DNA from: Paulinella micropora
Lineage: Eukaryota > Cercozoa > Imbricatea > Euglyphida
Direction of reading: 5' to 3'
NCBI GenBank assembly: GCA_009731375.1
Contig: BJOX01000258.1
Location: 558,523 to 597,148, forward strand
Length of the DNA stretch: 38,626 bases
The position numbers were made by a program, and so were the translations under genes. The notes under the pieces were generated by a model, which worked only from the letters and a program-made list of their open reading frames with translations, was not told where the DNA came from and did not search any database. This document shows, one piece after another, positions 1-16,521 of the stretch; positions within the stretch are counted from its first letter, which is position 1, and each line of letters begins with the position of its first letter.

Positions 1-205
1 AATGGAGGTGGGAGCTCGTTCTGCAAGGGGCGCTTTATGGAACGAGCCCTGGCCCCGCCTGGTACTAGGGAGCTTTGGTATTGCCTGTATCAGTCCCTTC
101 CGTGCAAACATCACGGCTTAGCTGGGCATCGGGTTAATACTTTACCCACAGACTTCCTGGTTGACGAAATCAGAAGCTCCTTTTTTCTGACATTAGTCGA
201 TATTT
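1..205 (+). repeat. Dispersed repeat family A, copy 1 (5' truncated by the window edge)
   Basis: Positions 1-205 are non-repetitive and match, in reverse complement, positions 10836-11042 with only scattered small differences; part also matches 5970-6079. All three copies abut a TATC/GATA array at the same end, so this family carries a tetranucleotide tail, as many SINE or LINE-derived repeats do. Open reading frames here are not conserved between copies. No clear Pol III A or B box was recognised, so calling it a SINE is inference. Confidence 0.7.
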
Positions 206-280
206 CATCTATCTATTTATCTATCTATCTATCTATCTACCTACCTACCTACCTACATACATACCTATCTATTTATCTAT

Positions 281-363
<83 letters not shown>

Positions 364-414
364 CCTACCTACCTACCTACCTACCTATCTATCTATCTAT
401 CGATCGATCGATCG

Positions 415-482
<68 letters not shown>
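206..482. repeat. (TATC)n array with TACC blocks
   Basis: This is a tetranucleotide array of CTAT units with internal runs of CTAC (about 238-265 and 361-386) and a short GATC block near 400. It forms the tail of repeat family A copy 1. The long open frame over it reads only Tyr/Leu/Ser/Ile and is not a gene. Confidence 0.95.
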
Positions 483-483
<1 letters not shown>

Positions 484-540
484 GTAGACCGTTTGCTGCG
501 GCCAGATATGCATTGCAATAGCGCACATTTCACCCAACTA

Positions 541-550
541 AGAAAAAAAA

Positions 551-592
<42 letters not shown>

Positions 593-621
593 ATAATGAG
601 GATTCTTATTATTATTACAAA

Positions 622-674
<53 letters not shown>

Positions 675-806
675 TTATTCTTATTCTTATTATTTATTCT
701 TATTCTTATTCTTATTCTTATTATTATTCTTATTATTATTATTATTACTATTATTATTATTATTATTATCATTATTATCATTATTATCATTATTATTATT
801 ATTATT
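541..806. repeat. Poly(A), (GA)n and (ATT)n tracts
   Basis: An A-run (542-559) passes into a GA dinucleotide run (to about 588) and then into a trinucleotide ATT/TTC array up to 806. The open frames here are low complexity (Asn, Ile, Tyr or Leu) and are not genes. Confidence 0.95.
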
Positions 807-1213
807 CAGCCCAATGGCCTCAAGGCGTTAAACTGTGACGCCAACTCATAACCCTTTGGTGGTAGATGCTGGGGAGGAGGGTCGTTGCGCGCGTAAAAGA
901 TCTTAAACTCCGCATATGCTGGTTGATAGCCCAGGACCCAGCAGACACCAGATTGTTATGGGTGGGGTTTCGAGGCAGCTCTAGCAACCGCGCTTGGTGT
1001 ATGCACTTGCACATTCGGTGACGTCTTGCAAGAGGTTGCTGGGACTGCGGAATAACCTCGGCTTAGTGCAGTCTTGCCCTCAGGAGCTCCATCGGTGGCC
1101 CCGATCATCAGGCGAGAGACTGACACGGGGGGGTGGAGGACCTCGAACAAGGGTATTGGAGGCTTATGTCCGTTGAGGATATGCCATTAGCTGCATCAGT
1201 ACGCCTCAGATAT
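807..1213 (+). repeat. 405-bp tandem unit, copy 1
   Basis: The sequence from CAGCCCAATGGCC to CCTCAGATAT is repeated at 1300-1704. The two copies differ by a 2-bp indel near 963 (GGGTGGGG against GGGTGG) and a few substitutions. The 60-residue open frame in both copies is identical simply because the DNA is. An 86-bp non-duplicated stretch (1214-1299) lies between them. I do not recognise the unit; no coding or tRNA-like signal was found. Confidence 0.85.
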
Positions 1214-1299
1214 AGTAAATCTGCCTTGGAGTGTTGCCTGTGACATATTTGAGGGAAATCCCGATGAAAAAACCTAGTCACACTTGCTAAACAGAGTTC

Positions 1300-1704
1300 C
1301 AGCCCAATGGCCTCAAGGCTTTAAACTGTGACGCCAACTCATAACCCTTTGGTGGTAGATGCTGGGGAGGAGGGTCGTTGCGCGCGTAAAAGATCTTAAA
1401 CTCCGCATATGCTGGTTGATAGCCCAGGACCCAGCAGACACCAGATTGTTATGGGTGGTTTCGAGGCAGCTCTAGCAACCGCGCTTGGTGTATGCACTTG
1501 CACATTCGGTGACGTCTTGCAAGAGGTTGCTGGGACTGCGGAATAACCTCGGCTTAGTGCAGTCTTGCCCTCAGGAGCTCCATCGGTGGCCCCGATCATC
1601 AGGCGAGAGACTGACACGGGGGGGTGGAGGACCTCGAACAAGGGTATTGGAGGCTTATGTCCGTTGAGGATATGCCATTAGCTGCATCAGTACGCCTCAG
1701 ATAT
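1300..1704 (+). repeat. 405-bp tandem unit, copy 2
   Basis: This is the second copy of the unit at 807-1213, in the same orientation. It is again directly followed by simple-sequence DNA (an ATT array), just as copy 1 is preceded by one. The near-identity indicates a recent duplication or gene conversion. Confidence 0.85.
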
Positions 1705-1745
1705 TGTATTATTATTAATATCATTATTATTATCATTATTATTAT

Positions 1746-1776
<31 letters not shown>

Positions 1777-1886
1777 TCTTCTTCTCCTCCTTCTCCTTCT
1801 CCTTCTCCTTCTTCTTCTTCTTCTTCTTCTTCTTCTTCTTCTTCTTCTTCTTCTTCTTCTGCTTCTGCTTCGCTTCTTCTTCTTCT

Positions 1887-1933
<47 letters not shown>

Positions 1934-2297
1934 TTCTTCTTCTTCTTCTTCTTGTTTCTTGTTTCTTGTTTCTTGTTTCTTGTTTCTTCTCCTTCTTTCT
2001 TCTTCCCTCTTCCCTCTTCCCTCTCTCCTCTCCCTTCTCCCTTCTCCCTTCGCCCTTCGCCCTTCGCCTTTCTCCCTTCTTCCTTCTTCCTTCCTCCTCC
2101 TCCTTCCTCCTTCTTCCTTCTTCCTTCTTCCTTCTTCCTTCTTTCTTCTTTCTTCTTTCTTCTTTCTTCTTTCTTCTTTCTTTCTTCTTTCTTCTTTCTT
2201 CTTTCTTCTTTCTTCTTTCTTCTTTCTTCTTTCTTCTTTCTTCTTTCTTCTTTCTTCTTTCTTGTGCTTCTTCTTCTTCTTCTTCTTATCATTATTG

Positions 2298-2381
<84 letters not shown>

Positions 2382-2389
2382 TGCTACTG

Positions 2390-2449
<60 letters not shown>

Positions 2450-3055
2450 TCATCATCATCATCATCATCATCATTATCATTCATTATCATTCATCATCAT
2501 CATCATCATCATGATCATCATCCTCGTCATCATCCTCGTCGTCATCATCATCATCATCATCATCATCACCATCATCACCATCATCATCATCATCCTCATC
2601 ATCCTCATCATCCTCATCATCCTCATCATCCTCATCATCATCAACATCATCCTCATCCTCCTCCTCCTCCTCCTCCTCATCACCATCATCATCATCATCC
2701 TCATCATCCTCCTCCTCCTCCTCATCATCATCATCATCACCACCATCATCATCCTCATCATCATCATCATCATCATCCTCATCATCCTCAGCATCCTCAT
2801 CATCCTCATCATCCTCATCATCATCATCCACATCATTATCATAATCATCATAATCATCATCATCATCCTGATAATCATCCTCGTCATCATCATCATAATC
2901 ATCATAATCATAATCATCATCATCCTCCTCCTCCTCCTCCTCCTCCTCCTCCTCCTCGTCCTCATCCTCATCCTCATCCGCATCACCCTCATCATCATCC
3001 TCATCATCATCCTCAGCATCCTCAGCATCATCATCATCATCATCATCATCATCAA
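1705..3055. repeat. Compound trinucleotide array (ATT, ACT, TTC, TTTC, CAT, CTC)
   Basis: This is about 1.35 kb of pure triplet-like repeats. ATT and ACT blocks lead into a homopyrimidine TTC/TTTC stretch (about 1772-2285), then ATT/ACT again, then an imperfect CAT/CTC array (2450-3055). Very long open frames exist in every phase on both strands (poly-Asp/Glu, poly-Met, poly-Leu, poly-Ser); they result from the lack of stop triplets in the repeats and are not supported as genes. Confidence 0.95.
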
Positions 3056-3161
3056 CTCATATATGTATTAGGCATGATTTATTCTTACTCCTTCATTATT
3101 GCCAGTTCTTTGTTGTAGATTGTTGCCAAAGGCATATCTTGGCTGTCTTCGTTGTTGCTGC

Positions 3162-3325
3162 TGCTGGTGGTGGAGGAGGAGGAGGAGGAGGAGGAGAAGG
3201 GGGAGGAGGAGGAGGAGGAGGAGGAGGAGGAGGAGGTTTCGTTGTTGCTGCTGCTGGCGGAGGAGGAGGAAGAGGAGGAGGAGGAGGAAGAAGAAGAAGA
3301 AGAAGAAGAAGAAGAAGAAGAAGAA

Positions 3326-3356
<31 letters not shown>

Positions 3357-3427
3357 GAGGAGGAGGAGGAGGAGAAGAAGAAGAAGAAGAAGAAGAAGAA
3401 GAAGAAGAAGAAGAAGAAGAAGAAGAA
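3162..3427. repeat. (GGA)n/(GAA)n homopurine tract
   Basis: This homopurine triplet array is interrupted once by a GTTGTTGCTGCTGCTGG segment that recurs at both edges of the first block (about 3150 and 3240). A short unique piece (3056-3161) precedes it. There is no gene support. Confidence 0.9.
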
Positions 3428-3870
3428 CAAGCCGAATGAGGGCCAGATTTCACACTAGCAGCCCTCTCAAGGCCAGGAATATTTGTCGTCATGTCGGAAG
3501 GGAAAGATGTGGAAGGTGAAGGAGATCCTAGTGTTAACCAATCAGCAGAGAGACGCAGCACGTGATTTGCCCTCACCTGGAAGCAGCGGCCCACCTGGCT
3601 AAAGGGCCATTCGCTCCTTCCGACCCGCGCGTAACGTTCGCAGCTGCCACCACGCGCGAGATTGTGCAGGTGGAAGACACGTGCCTCCCCGACCACCGTA
3701 ACCGCAAACATCGTTCCTTTGCAGAGCACTTCACCACGTACCGCGCGCGACAGCACTTTTGCCAAAAACTGCTGTTCCGGCCTGTTGATATGGCTGATAT
3801 TATAATTGTTTTTTGATATGGGGAAAAGATTGGTGCAAGCCCGAGCGCAGAAGCCGAGAAGTTTGGAGGA
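3428..3870. promoter_or_regulatory. CpG-rich unique island with CCAAT and E-box motifs (putative regulatory)
   Basis: This unique 440-bp stretch lies between homopurine arrays and is clearly richer in CG dinucleotides than its surroundings (clusters near 3628-3660 and 3740-3752). It contains an NF-Y-type CCAATCAG at 3538-3545, a CACGTG at 3559-3564 and another at 3678-3683. Both strands have open stretches (84 residues at 3562-3816 plus; a longer minus frame), but no domain is recognised. Promoter or regulatory DNA is inference from motif content only. Confidence 0.3.
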
Positions 3871-4030
3871 GGAGGAGGAGGAGGAGGAGGAGGAGGACGA
3901 GGAGGAGGACGAGGAGGAGGAGGAAGAGGGCGAGGAGGAGGAAGAGGGCGAGGAGGAGGAGGAGGAAGAAGAAGAAGAAGAAGAAGAAGAAGAAGAAGAG
4001 AAAGAAGGAAAAGAAGAAGAAAGAAAAGGC
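3871..4030. repeat. (GGA)n/(GAA)n homopurine tract
   Basis: This triplet purine array has GAC/GGC interruptions and ends in an AAG-rich run near 4030. It mirrors the array at 3162-3427, so the two flank the CpG-rich island. Confidence 0.9.
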
Positions 4031-4302
4031 GTTTCGTCTTGTTTCGGCTGGCTACGCCGGGCCCACTGCAGCTTCGGTAAAGGTAGTGCCCACTGCAGCT
4101 GCGGTAGAGGTAGGGCTACGTCAACCGTTACATCCGACTGCACAATACCACCTGCGCAAGCAAGCCAGGCCTCCATTGTGTTGCATGTGTGTGTGTGTGT
4201 GTTGTGTGTGTGTGCTGCTGTGGCTTTTGTGTTTTTGGCTGCTGAGGCTGAGGTTTTGGTTTGTGGACATTGTTTTGGTTGAGGTTTGCTGTGGCTGGGA
4301 GT
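4031..4302. other. Unique spacer with a 27-bp direct repeat and a GT tract
   Basis: This stretch contains two adjacent imperfect copies of a roughly 27-bp unit starting GCCCACTGCAGCT (4059 and about 4087), then a (GT)n run at about 4186-4214 and a G/T-rich segment. No gene was recognised. Confidence 0.6.
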
Positions 4303-4344
4303 ATACATACATACATACATACATACGTGCATACATTCATACAT

Positions 4345-4416
<72 letters not shown>

Positions 4417-4440
4417 GTATGTATATATATATATATATAT
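4303..4440. repeat. (ATAC)n, (AC)n, (AT)n microsatellites
   Basis: ATAC units (4303-4362) pass into AC dinucleotides and then into alternating AT up to 4440. Unique sequence of about 60 bp follows. Confidence 0.95.
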
Positions 4441-4499
4441 AATTTTGATACCTGTCGCAAACTCTCTCCCACGTACTTCACACAACCAGAGGTCTATGT

Positions 4500-4700
4500 C
4501 CTTTTCCTCCTTCTCTCTCTCTTCCTCTTCTCCTTCTTCCTCCCATCCCTTCTCCCTTTCACTTCTTCCTTGCTCCTCCTCCTCCTCCTCCTCCTCCTCC
4601 TCTTCCTCCTCCTCCTCCTCCTCCTCCTCCAAGCTAACACCCCCTCCTTTTCCTCGCTTCTTCTTCTTCTCCTCTCGCCTCTTCTTCTTCTTCTTCTTAT
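4500..4700. repeat. (CTC)n/(TTC)n homopyrimidine tract
   Basis: This homopyrimidine array is interrupted once near 4631-4650. It lies directly before the first copy of the CACGTG island series. Confidence 0.9.
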
Positions 4701-4716
4701 CCCCTTCTGGGACAGC

Positions 4717-5966
<1,250 letters not shown>

Positions 5967-5969
5967 ATA

Positions 5970-6079
5970 GATGAGATATCGACTAATGTCAGAAAAAAGG
6001 AGCTTCTGATTTCGTCAACCAAGGAAGTCTGTGGGTAAAGTATTAACCCGATGCCCAGCTAAGCCGTGATGTTTGCACG
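5970..6079 (-). repeat. Dispersed repeat family A, copy 2 (cut by gap)
   Basis: The sequence starting GAGATATCGACTAATGTCAG matches 10838 onward and the reverse complement of 1-205. It follows directly on a GATA array and ends at the assembly gap beginning at 6080. Confidence 0.85.
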
Positions 6080-6536
6080 NNNNNNNNNNNNNNNNNNNNN
6101 NNNNNNNNNNNNNNNNNNNNNNNNNNNNNNNNNNNNNNNNNNNNNNNNNNNNNNNNNNNNNNNNNNNNNNNNNNNNNNNNNNNNNNNNNNNNNNNNNNNN
6201 NNNNNNNNNNNNNNNNNNNNNNNNNNNNNNNNNNNNNNNNNNNNNNNNNNNNNNNNNNNNNNNNNNNNNNNNNNNNNNNNNNNNNNNNNNNNNNNNNNNN
6301 NNNNNNNNNNNNNNNNNNNNNNNNNNNNNNNNNNNNNNNNNNNNNNNNNNNNNNNNNNNNNNNNNNNNNNNNNNNNNNNNNNNNNNNNNNNNNNNNNNNN
6401 NNNNNNNNNNNNNNNNNNNNNNNNNNNNNNNNNNNNNNNNNNNNNNNNNNNNNNNNNNNNNNNNNNNNNNNNNNNNNNNNNNNNNNNNNNNNNNNNNNNN
6501 NNNNNNNNNNNNNNNNNNNNNNNNNNNNNNNNNNNN
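6080..6536. other. Assembly gap (457 N)
   Basis: These are unresolved bases. By comparison with 10836-11104, the left part of the gap probably holds the rest of repeat family A. Confidence 1.
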
Positions 6537-6552
6537 GATAGATAGATAGATC

Positions 6553-6615
<63 letters not shown>

Positions 6616-6616
6616 C

Positions 6617-6655
<39 letters not shown>

Positions 6656-6656
6656 C

Positions 6657-6696
<40 letters not shown>
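6537..6696. repeat. (GATA)n array
   Basis: These are GATA units with three GATC variants, running up to the first copy of the GTCGAC island series. Confidence 0.95.
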
Positions 6697-6697
<1 letters not shown>

Positions 6698-9520
6698 CCC
6701 ATGGTGGTACGGCGGCAGCAGTGGGAGAGATAAAGTCGACAACTGGCACAGCTTGCATTAATAGAAAACAACTATACAAACATTCATGTGAGTAAGTATG
6801 AAGGTAGGTAGGTAAAGGTTGTATATGTATGAATGTATGCATGTTTGTATAGTTGTCTTCTATCTATGCCAGCCGTCCCATTCGTCGACCTTGCATGTAT
6901 GTATGTATGTATGCATGTATGTATGTATGTATGTATGTATATTTTGTATGTATGTATATTTGTATATATGTTTACATAGTTGTTTTCTATCAATGCAAGC
7001 TTTTCCATTCGTCGACCGTGCATGTATGTATGTATGTATGTATGTATGTATGTATGTATGTATAAATGTTTGTATAGTTGTTTTCTATCTATGCAAGCCG
7101 TCCCATTCGTCGACCTTGCATGTATCTATGTATGTATGTAGGTATGCATGCATGTATGTATATTTTGTATGTATGTATATTTGTATATATGTTTACATAG
7201 TTGTTTTCTATCAATGCAAGCTTTTCCGTTCGTCGACCTTGCATGTATGTATGTATGTATGTCTGTATGTATGTATGTATGTATGTATGTATGTATGTAT
7301 ATTATGTTTGTATAGTTGTTTTCTATCAACGCAAGCCGTCCCATTCGTCGACCTTGTTTCGTATGTATCAATGTATGCATGTTTGTATTTATGAATGTAT
7401 GAATGTATGAGGATTGTATATTGTTTATGCATAGCAGTGGGAGAGATAAAGTCGACAACTGGCACAGCTTGCATTAATAGAAAATAACTATACAAACATT
7501 CATGTGAGAAAGTATGAAGGTAGGTAGGTAAAGGTTTGTATATTTATGAATGTATGCATGCTTGTATAGTTGTCTTCTATCTATGCCAGCCGTCCCATTC
7601 GTCGACCTTGCATGTATGTGTATGCATGCATGCATGCATGTATATTTTGTATGTATGTATATTTGTATATATGTTTGCATAGTTGTTTTCTATCAATGCA
7701 AGCTTTTCCGTTCGTCGACCTTGCATGTATGTATGTATGTATGTATGTATGTATATTATGTATTTATGTATATTTGTATAAATGTTTGTATAGTTGTTTT
7801 CTATCTACGCAAGCCGTCCCATTCGTCGACCTTGTTTCTTATGTATCCATGTATGCATGTTTGTATGTATGAATGTATGAAGGTTTGTATATGTATGAAT
7901 GTATGAATGTTTATAGTTGCTTTCTTTCTATGCAAGTTGTCCCATTCGTCGACCTTGTTTCTTATGTATCAATGTATGCATGTTTGTATTTATGAATGTA
8001 TGAATGTATGAAGGATTGAATATTGTTTATGCATAGCAATAGGAGAGATAAAGTCGACGAATGGCACAGCTTGCATCAATGGAAAACAACTATACAAACA
8101 TTCATGTGAGTAAGTATGAAGGTAGGTAGGTAAAGGTTTGTATATTTATGAATGTATGCATGTTTGTATAGTTGTCATCTATCTATGCAAGACACATTCG
8201 TCGACCTTGTTTCTTATGTATCAATGTATGCATGTTTGTATGTATGAATGTATGAATGTATGAAGGTTTGTATATGTATGTGAATGTATGAATGTTTATA
8301 GTTGCTTTTTTTATGCAAGTTGTCCCATTCGTCGACCTTAATGTATGCATGTTTGTATTTATGAATGTATGAATGTATGAAGGTTTGTATATTGTTTATG
8401 GATAGCAGTGGGAGAGACAAAGTCGACAACTGGCACAGCTTGCATTAATAGAAAACAACTATACAAACATTCATATGATTAAGTATGAAGGTAGGTAGGT
8501 AGGTAGATAGGTAGATAGATGGCTAGAAAGGTAGGTAGGTAGGCAGGTAGGTAGGTAGGTAGGTAGGTAGGTAGGTAGGTACATTCATACATACAACAAT
8601 ATACAAACCTTCATACATTCATACATTCATACATACAAACATTCATACATTGATACATAAGAAAAAAGGTCGACGAAGGAGACAACTTGCATAGAAAGAA
8701 AACAACTATAAACATTCATAGATTCATACATATACAAACCTTCATACACTCATACATTCATACATACAAACATGCATACATTGATACATAAGAAACAAGG
8801 TCGACGAATGGGACGGCTTGCATAGATAGAAAAACAACTATACAAACATATATACAAATATACATACATACATAATATACATACATACATACATACATGC
8901 ATGCATGCAAGGTCGACGAATGGAAAAGCTTGCATAGATAGAAGGCAACTATACAAACATATATACAAATATACATACATACATAATATACATACATACA
9001 TACATACATACATACATACATACATACATACAAGGTCGACGAAAGGAAAAGCTTGCATTGATAGAAGACAACTATGCAAACATATATACAAATATACATA
9101 CATAATATACATACATACATACATACATACATACATACATACATACATACATACATACATACATGCAAGGTCGACGAATGGAAAAGCTTGTATTGATAGA
9201 AGACAACTATGCAAACATATATACAAATATACATGCATACATAATATACATACATAGATACATACATAGATACATACATAGATACATACATACATACATA
9301 CATACGTACGTACGTACATACATACATGCAACGTCGACGAATGGAAAAGCTTGCATTGATAGAAGACAACTATGCAAACATATATACAAATATACATACA
9401 TACATAATATACATGAATACATACATACATACATACATACATACATACATACATACATACATGCAAGGTCGACGAATGGGACAGCTTGCATTGATAGCAA
9501 ACAACCATACAAACATATAC
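6697..9520. repeat. (TATG)n/(CATA)n array with a GTCGAC island in about 20 copies
   Basis: A roughly 45-50 bp island recurs throughout. In one orientation it reads TTGTTTTCTATCAATGCAAG, then a short spacer, then CGTCGACCTTGCATG. Forward copies lie near 6850-6895, 7080, 7200, 7320, 7570, 7685, 7800, 7920, 8180 and 8310. Reverse copies lie near 6730, 7450, 8050 and 8420, and then all copies from 8668 to 9520. Each copy sits at a boundary of a tetranucleotide run, and the tetranucleotide strand switches with island orientation. A second-level unit with GGTAGGTAGGTAAAGG recurs at about 6803, 7520 and 8123. Confidence 0.9.
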
Positions 9521-10374
<854 letters not shown>

Positions 10375-10449
10375 GTGTTTATACCTTGTTTCTGCAAGCT
10401 GCAGCAGTACATGTTGGAATGGCTGAAGAGACAGTCGACTTGGGGAGAC

Positions 10450-10616
10450 GGATGAAGAAGAGGAGGAAGAGGAAGAGGAGGAGGAGGAGGGGGAGGAGGA
10501 GAAGGGGGGGGAGGAGGGGGAGGAGAAGGAGGAAGAAAAGGAGGAAGAGGAGGAGGAGGAGGAGGAGGAAGAAGAAGAAGAAGAAGAAGAAGAAGAAGAA
10601 GAAGAAGAAGAAGAAG

Positions 10617-10646
<30 letters not shown>
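10450..10646. repeat. (GGA)n/(GAA)n homopurine tract
   Basis: GGA/GAG units turn into pure GAA toward the right end. About 110 bp of unique sequence (10647-10756) follow before the next GATA array. Confidence 0.9.
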
Positions 10647-10647
<1 letters not shown>

Positions 10648-10756
10648 CGGAGATCCCTCCTCATCACCACTGAGAAAGTGTGAGGGGTGTAGGTAAATAT
10701 TGTTCACCCCTCCGAGAAGGGGAAACCCGTCGGCATAGTATATAAGGACCTCCATG

Positions 10757-10757
10757 C

Positions 10758-10837
<80 letters not shown>
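10757..10837. repeat. (GATA)n array
   Basis: This pure GATA run joins the tail end of dispersed repeat family A copy 3. Confidence 0.95.
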
Positions 10838-10838
<1 letters not shown>

Positions 10839-11104
10839 GAGATATCGACTAATGTCAGAAAAAAGGAGCTCTGATTTCGTCAACCAAGGAAGTCTGTGGG
10901 TAAAGTATTAACCCGATGCCCAGCTAAGCCGTGATGTTTGCACGGAAGGGACTGATACAGGCGATACCAAAATCCCTAGTACCAGGCGGGGCCAGGGCTC
11001 GTTCCATAAGCGCCCCTTGCAGAACGAGCTCCCACCTCCATTACAGAGGACCCAGTAAGCAGATGGAGTTTCGAGACTGTTCGACAGTCTAGTATAAACC
11101 GACA
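10836..11104 (-). repeat. Dispersed repeat family A, copy 3 (longest copy)
   Basis: This is the most complete copy. 10836-11042 is the reverse complement of 1-205, and 11043-11104 continues past the window-start copy until a 72-N gap (11105-11176). Read on the minus strand, the body is followed by a (TATC)n tail. The segment near 11070-11092 includes a short inverted repeat (AGACTGTTCGACAGTCT). Confidence 0.8.
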
Positions 11105-11176
11105 NNNNNNNNNNNNNNNNNNNNNNNNNNNNNNNNNNNNNNNNNNNNNNNNNNNNNNNNNNNNNNNNNNNNNNNN

Positions 11177-11243
<67 letters not shown>

Positions 11244-11332
11244 GTAGATAGGTAGGTAGGTAGGTAGGTAGGTAGATAGGTAGGTAGGTAGATATATAGA
11301 TAGGTAGGTAGGTAGGTAGATAGGTAGGTAGG

Positions 11333-11416
<84 letters not shown>

Positions 11417-11582
11417 GAAAGATAGATGGATGGATTGACAGGCAGACAGGCAGACGGGCAGCCAGATACATTCATGGATACATAGACACTAACAATGACT
11501 TCAATAGCACCTCCATACTAGATAGATAGACAGACCTATAGGTAGATGGAATTACAGGCAGACAGGCCGATGGGTAGCCAGG

Positions 11583-11675
<93 letters not shown>

Positions 11676-11724
11676 GGATGGATGGCTGGATGGATGGATG
11701 GATGGATGGATGGATGGATGGATG

Positions 11725-11781
<57 letters not shown>

Positions 11782-11918
11782 GTACGTAGGTAGATAGATA
11801 GATAGATAGATAGGTAAGTAGATAGGTAGGTAAGCTAGGTAAGGTAGATAGATAGATAGACCTATAGGTAGATAGAATTACAGGCAGACAGGCCGATGGG
11901 TAGCCAGGTAGATAGAAG

Positions 11919-11982
<64 letters not shown>

Positions 11983-11987
11983 TGTTT
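11177..11987. repeat. (GATA)n/(GGTA)n array with GGCCGATGGG islands
   Basis: These are GATA, GGTA and GGAT units. A degenerate island lies at 11436-11466 and two good copies of a roughly 50-bp island (GACCTATAGGTAGATGG, then CAGGCAGACAGGCCGATGGG, then TAGCCAGG) lie at 11532-11582 and 11860-11910. Confidence 0.9.
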
Positions 11988-12440
11988 AATGTTTAATCTA
12001 TGGGCGTGGCTTAGCTTGAAAAGCCATGGCCTCCTATACTACCCCCGGACAAGAACTTTCAGCACCGGCCAAGCTGCACACCAACCACTGTCTCGCTGTG
12101 GTTGGTGTCTGTGCCCAGTTCAAGCCGAAAGGTAGCCGAGCCCTTTTGAACTATACGGGACAACACTAGAACACTCCCCAGGAGCGTGTGCCCTAAGGAG
12201 ATGATGCCACAAACAAGCCTAGGTTTCAGGAGTTCACGCTCGTTGTGAGTTACCTTCTACAACCCCGACTTAATCAACCCTTTGCATAACGCCCCGACTT
12301 CATCAGCCATGGTCAGGAGTTGGTTGCCTGTTTAGCCCTTGCGCTGCGCGCGATTAACGGCGGACACAAAATCGTCATTGTAAGAGATAGTTAGATCTGA
12401 ACCCCAGGCTGAGTTGCCAGTGGCAGAGACCGTCTCCAGG
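11988..12440. ncRNA. Unique insert with several perfect stems; possible SINE or structured RNA
   Basis: About 450 bp of unique sequence lie wholly inside GATA arrays. Stems visible by eye are TGGCTT/AAGCCA (about 12007-12026), an 11-bp perfect stem 12078-12088 with 12098-12108 and a 9-base loop, and AGTTCAA/TTGAACT at 12117-12123 with 12146-12152. No significant open frame is present. It is not recognised as rRNA, tRNA or snRNA. The sequence GGTTCAGATC on the minus strand near 12390 resembles a Pol III B box only loosely. A SINE-like or structured non-coding element is inference. Confidence 0.3.
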
Positions 12441-13829
<1,389 letters not shown>

Positions 13830-13911
13830 GTTTGGTCTATCAGCTCTGCATATCCGAAGACATAGGCATCCATTCCACCCCGCCGCCAATCGGCGACTGG
13901 GTAGCGGGCTG

Positions 13912-13912
<1 letters not shown>
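13830..13912. other. Short unique insert in GATA array
   Basis: About 83 bp of unique sequence contain GCCGCCAATCGGCGAC near 13880-13896, a short inverted repeat. The start (TATGTTATGTTTGGTCTAT) resembles the start of the insert at 11988 (TATGTTTAATGTTTAATCTAT). No gene was recognised. Confidence 0.5.
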
Positions 13913-16082
<2,170 letters not shown>

Positions 16083-16084
<2 letters not shown>

Positions 16085-16400
16085 CGAACAGACAGATGGG
16101 CAGACAGACAGACAGACAAATGGACAGACAGAGAGAAAGACAAATGGACAGACAGAGAGAAAGACAGAACGACAGAACGACAGACATGTAGACAGATCGA
16201 CAAACAGACAGAGAGAGAAATCAACGGACAGAAGGACAGACATTCAGACAGAGAGACCAACAGACAGACCGACCGACAGACCGACAGACAGACAGACAGA
16301 CAGACAGACAGGCAGTGACAGGCAGTGACAGGCACACAGACAGACATACAGACACACAGACAGGCAGAACAGGCAGACAGGCAGAGACAGACAGACAGAC
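16083..16400. repeat. (GACA)n array, degenerate
   Basis: Imperfect GACA/GACAGACA units grade out of the GATA array. The GATA plus GACA combination is the composition described for Bkm-type satellite DNA. Confidence 0.85.
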
Positions 16401-16483
16401 AGACAGACACAAAGACAGACATACAGACAACACACACGCAAACACAACACACACGACACACACGCCGACACAGACACACACAC

Positions 16484-16521
<38 letters not shown>

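Noticed and set aside
1624-3118. Poly-Asp/Glu, poly-Ser, poly-Leu and poly-Met frames
   Set aside because: They are direct products of trinucleotide arrays, open on both strands at once.
6697-9520. Regularly spaced islands taken as a CRISPR-like array
   Set aside because: The spacers are tetranucleotide repeats, not unique; islands occur in both orientations and the DNA is eukaryotic.
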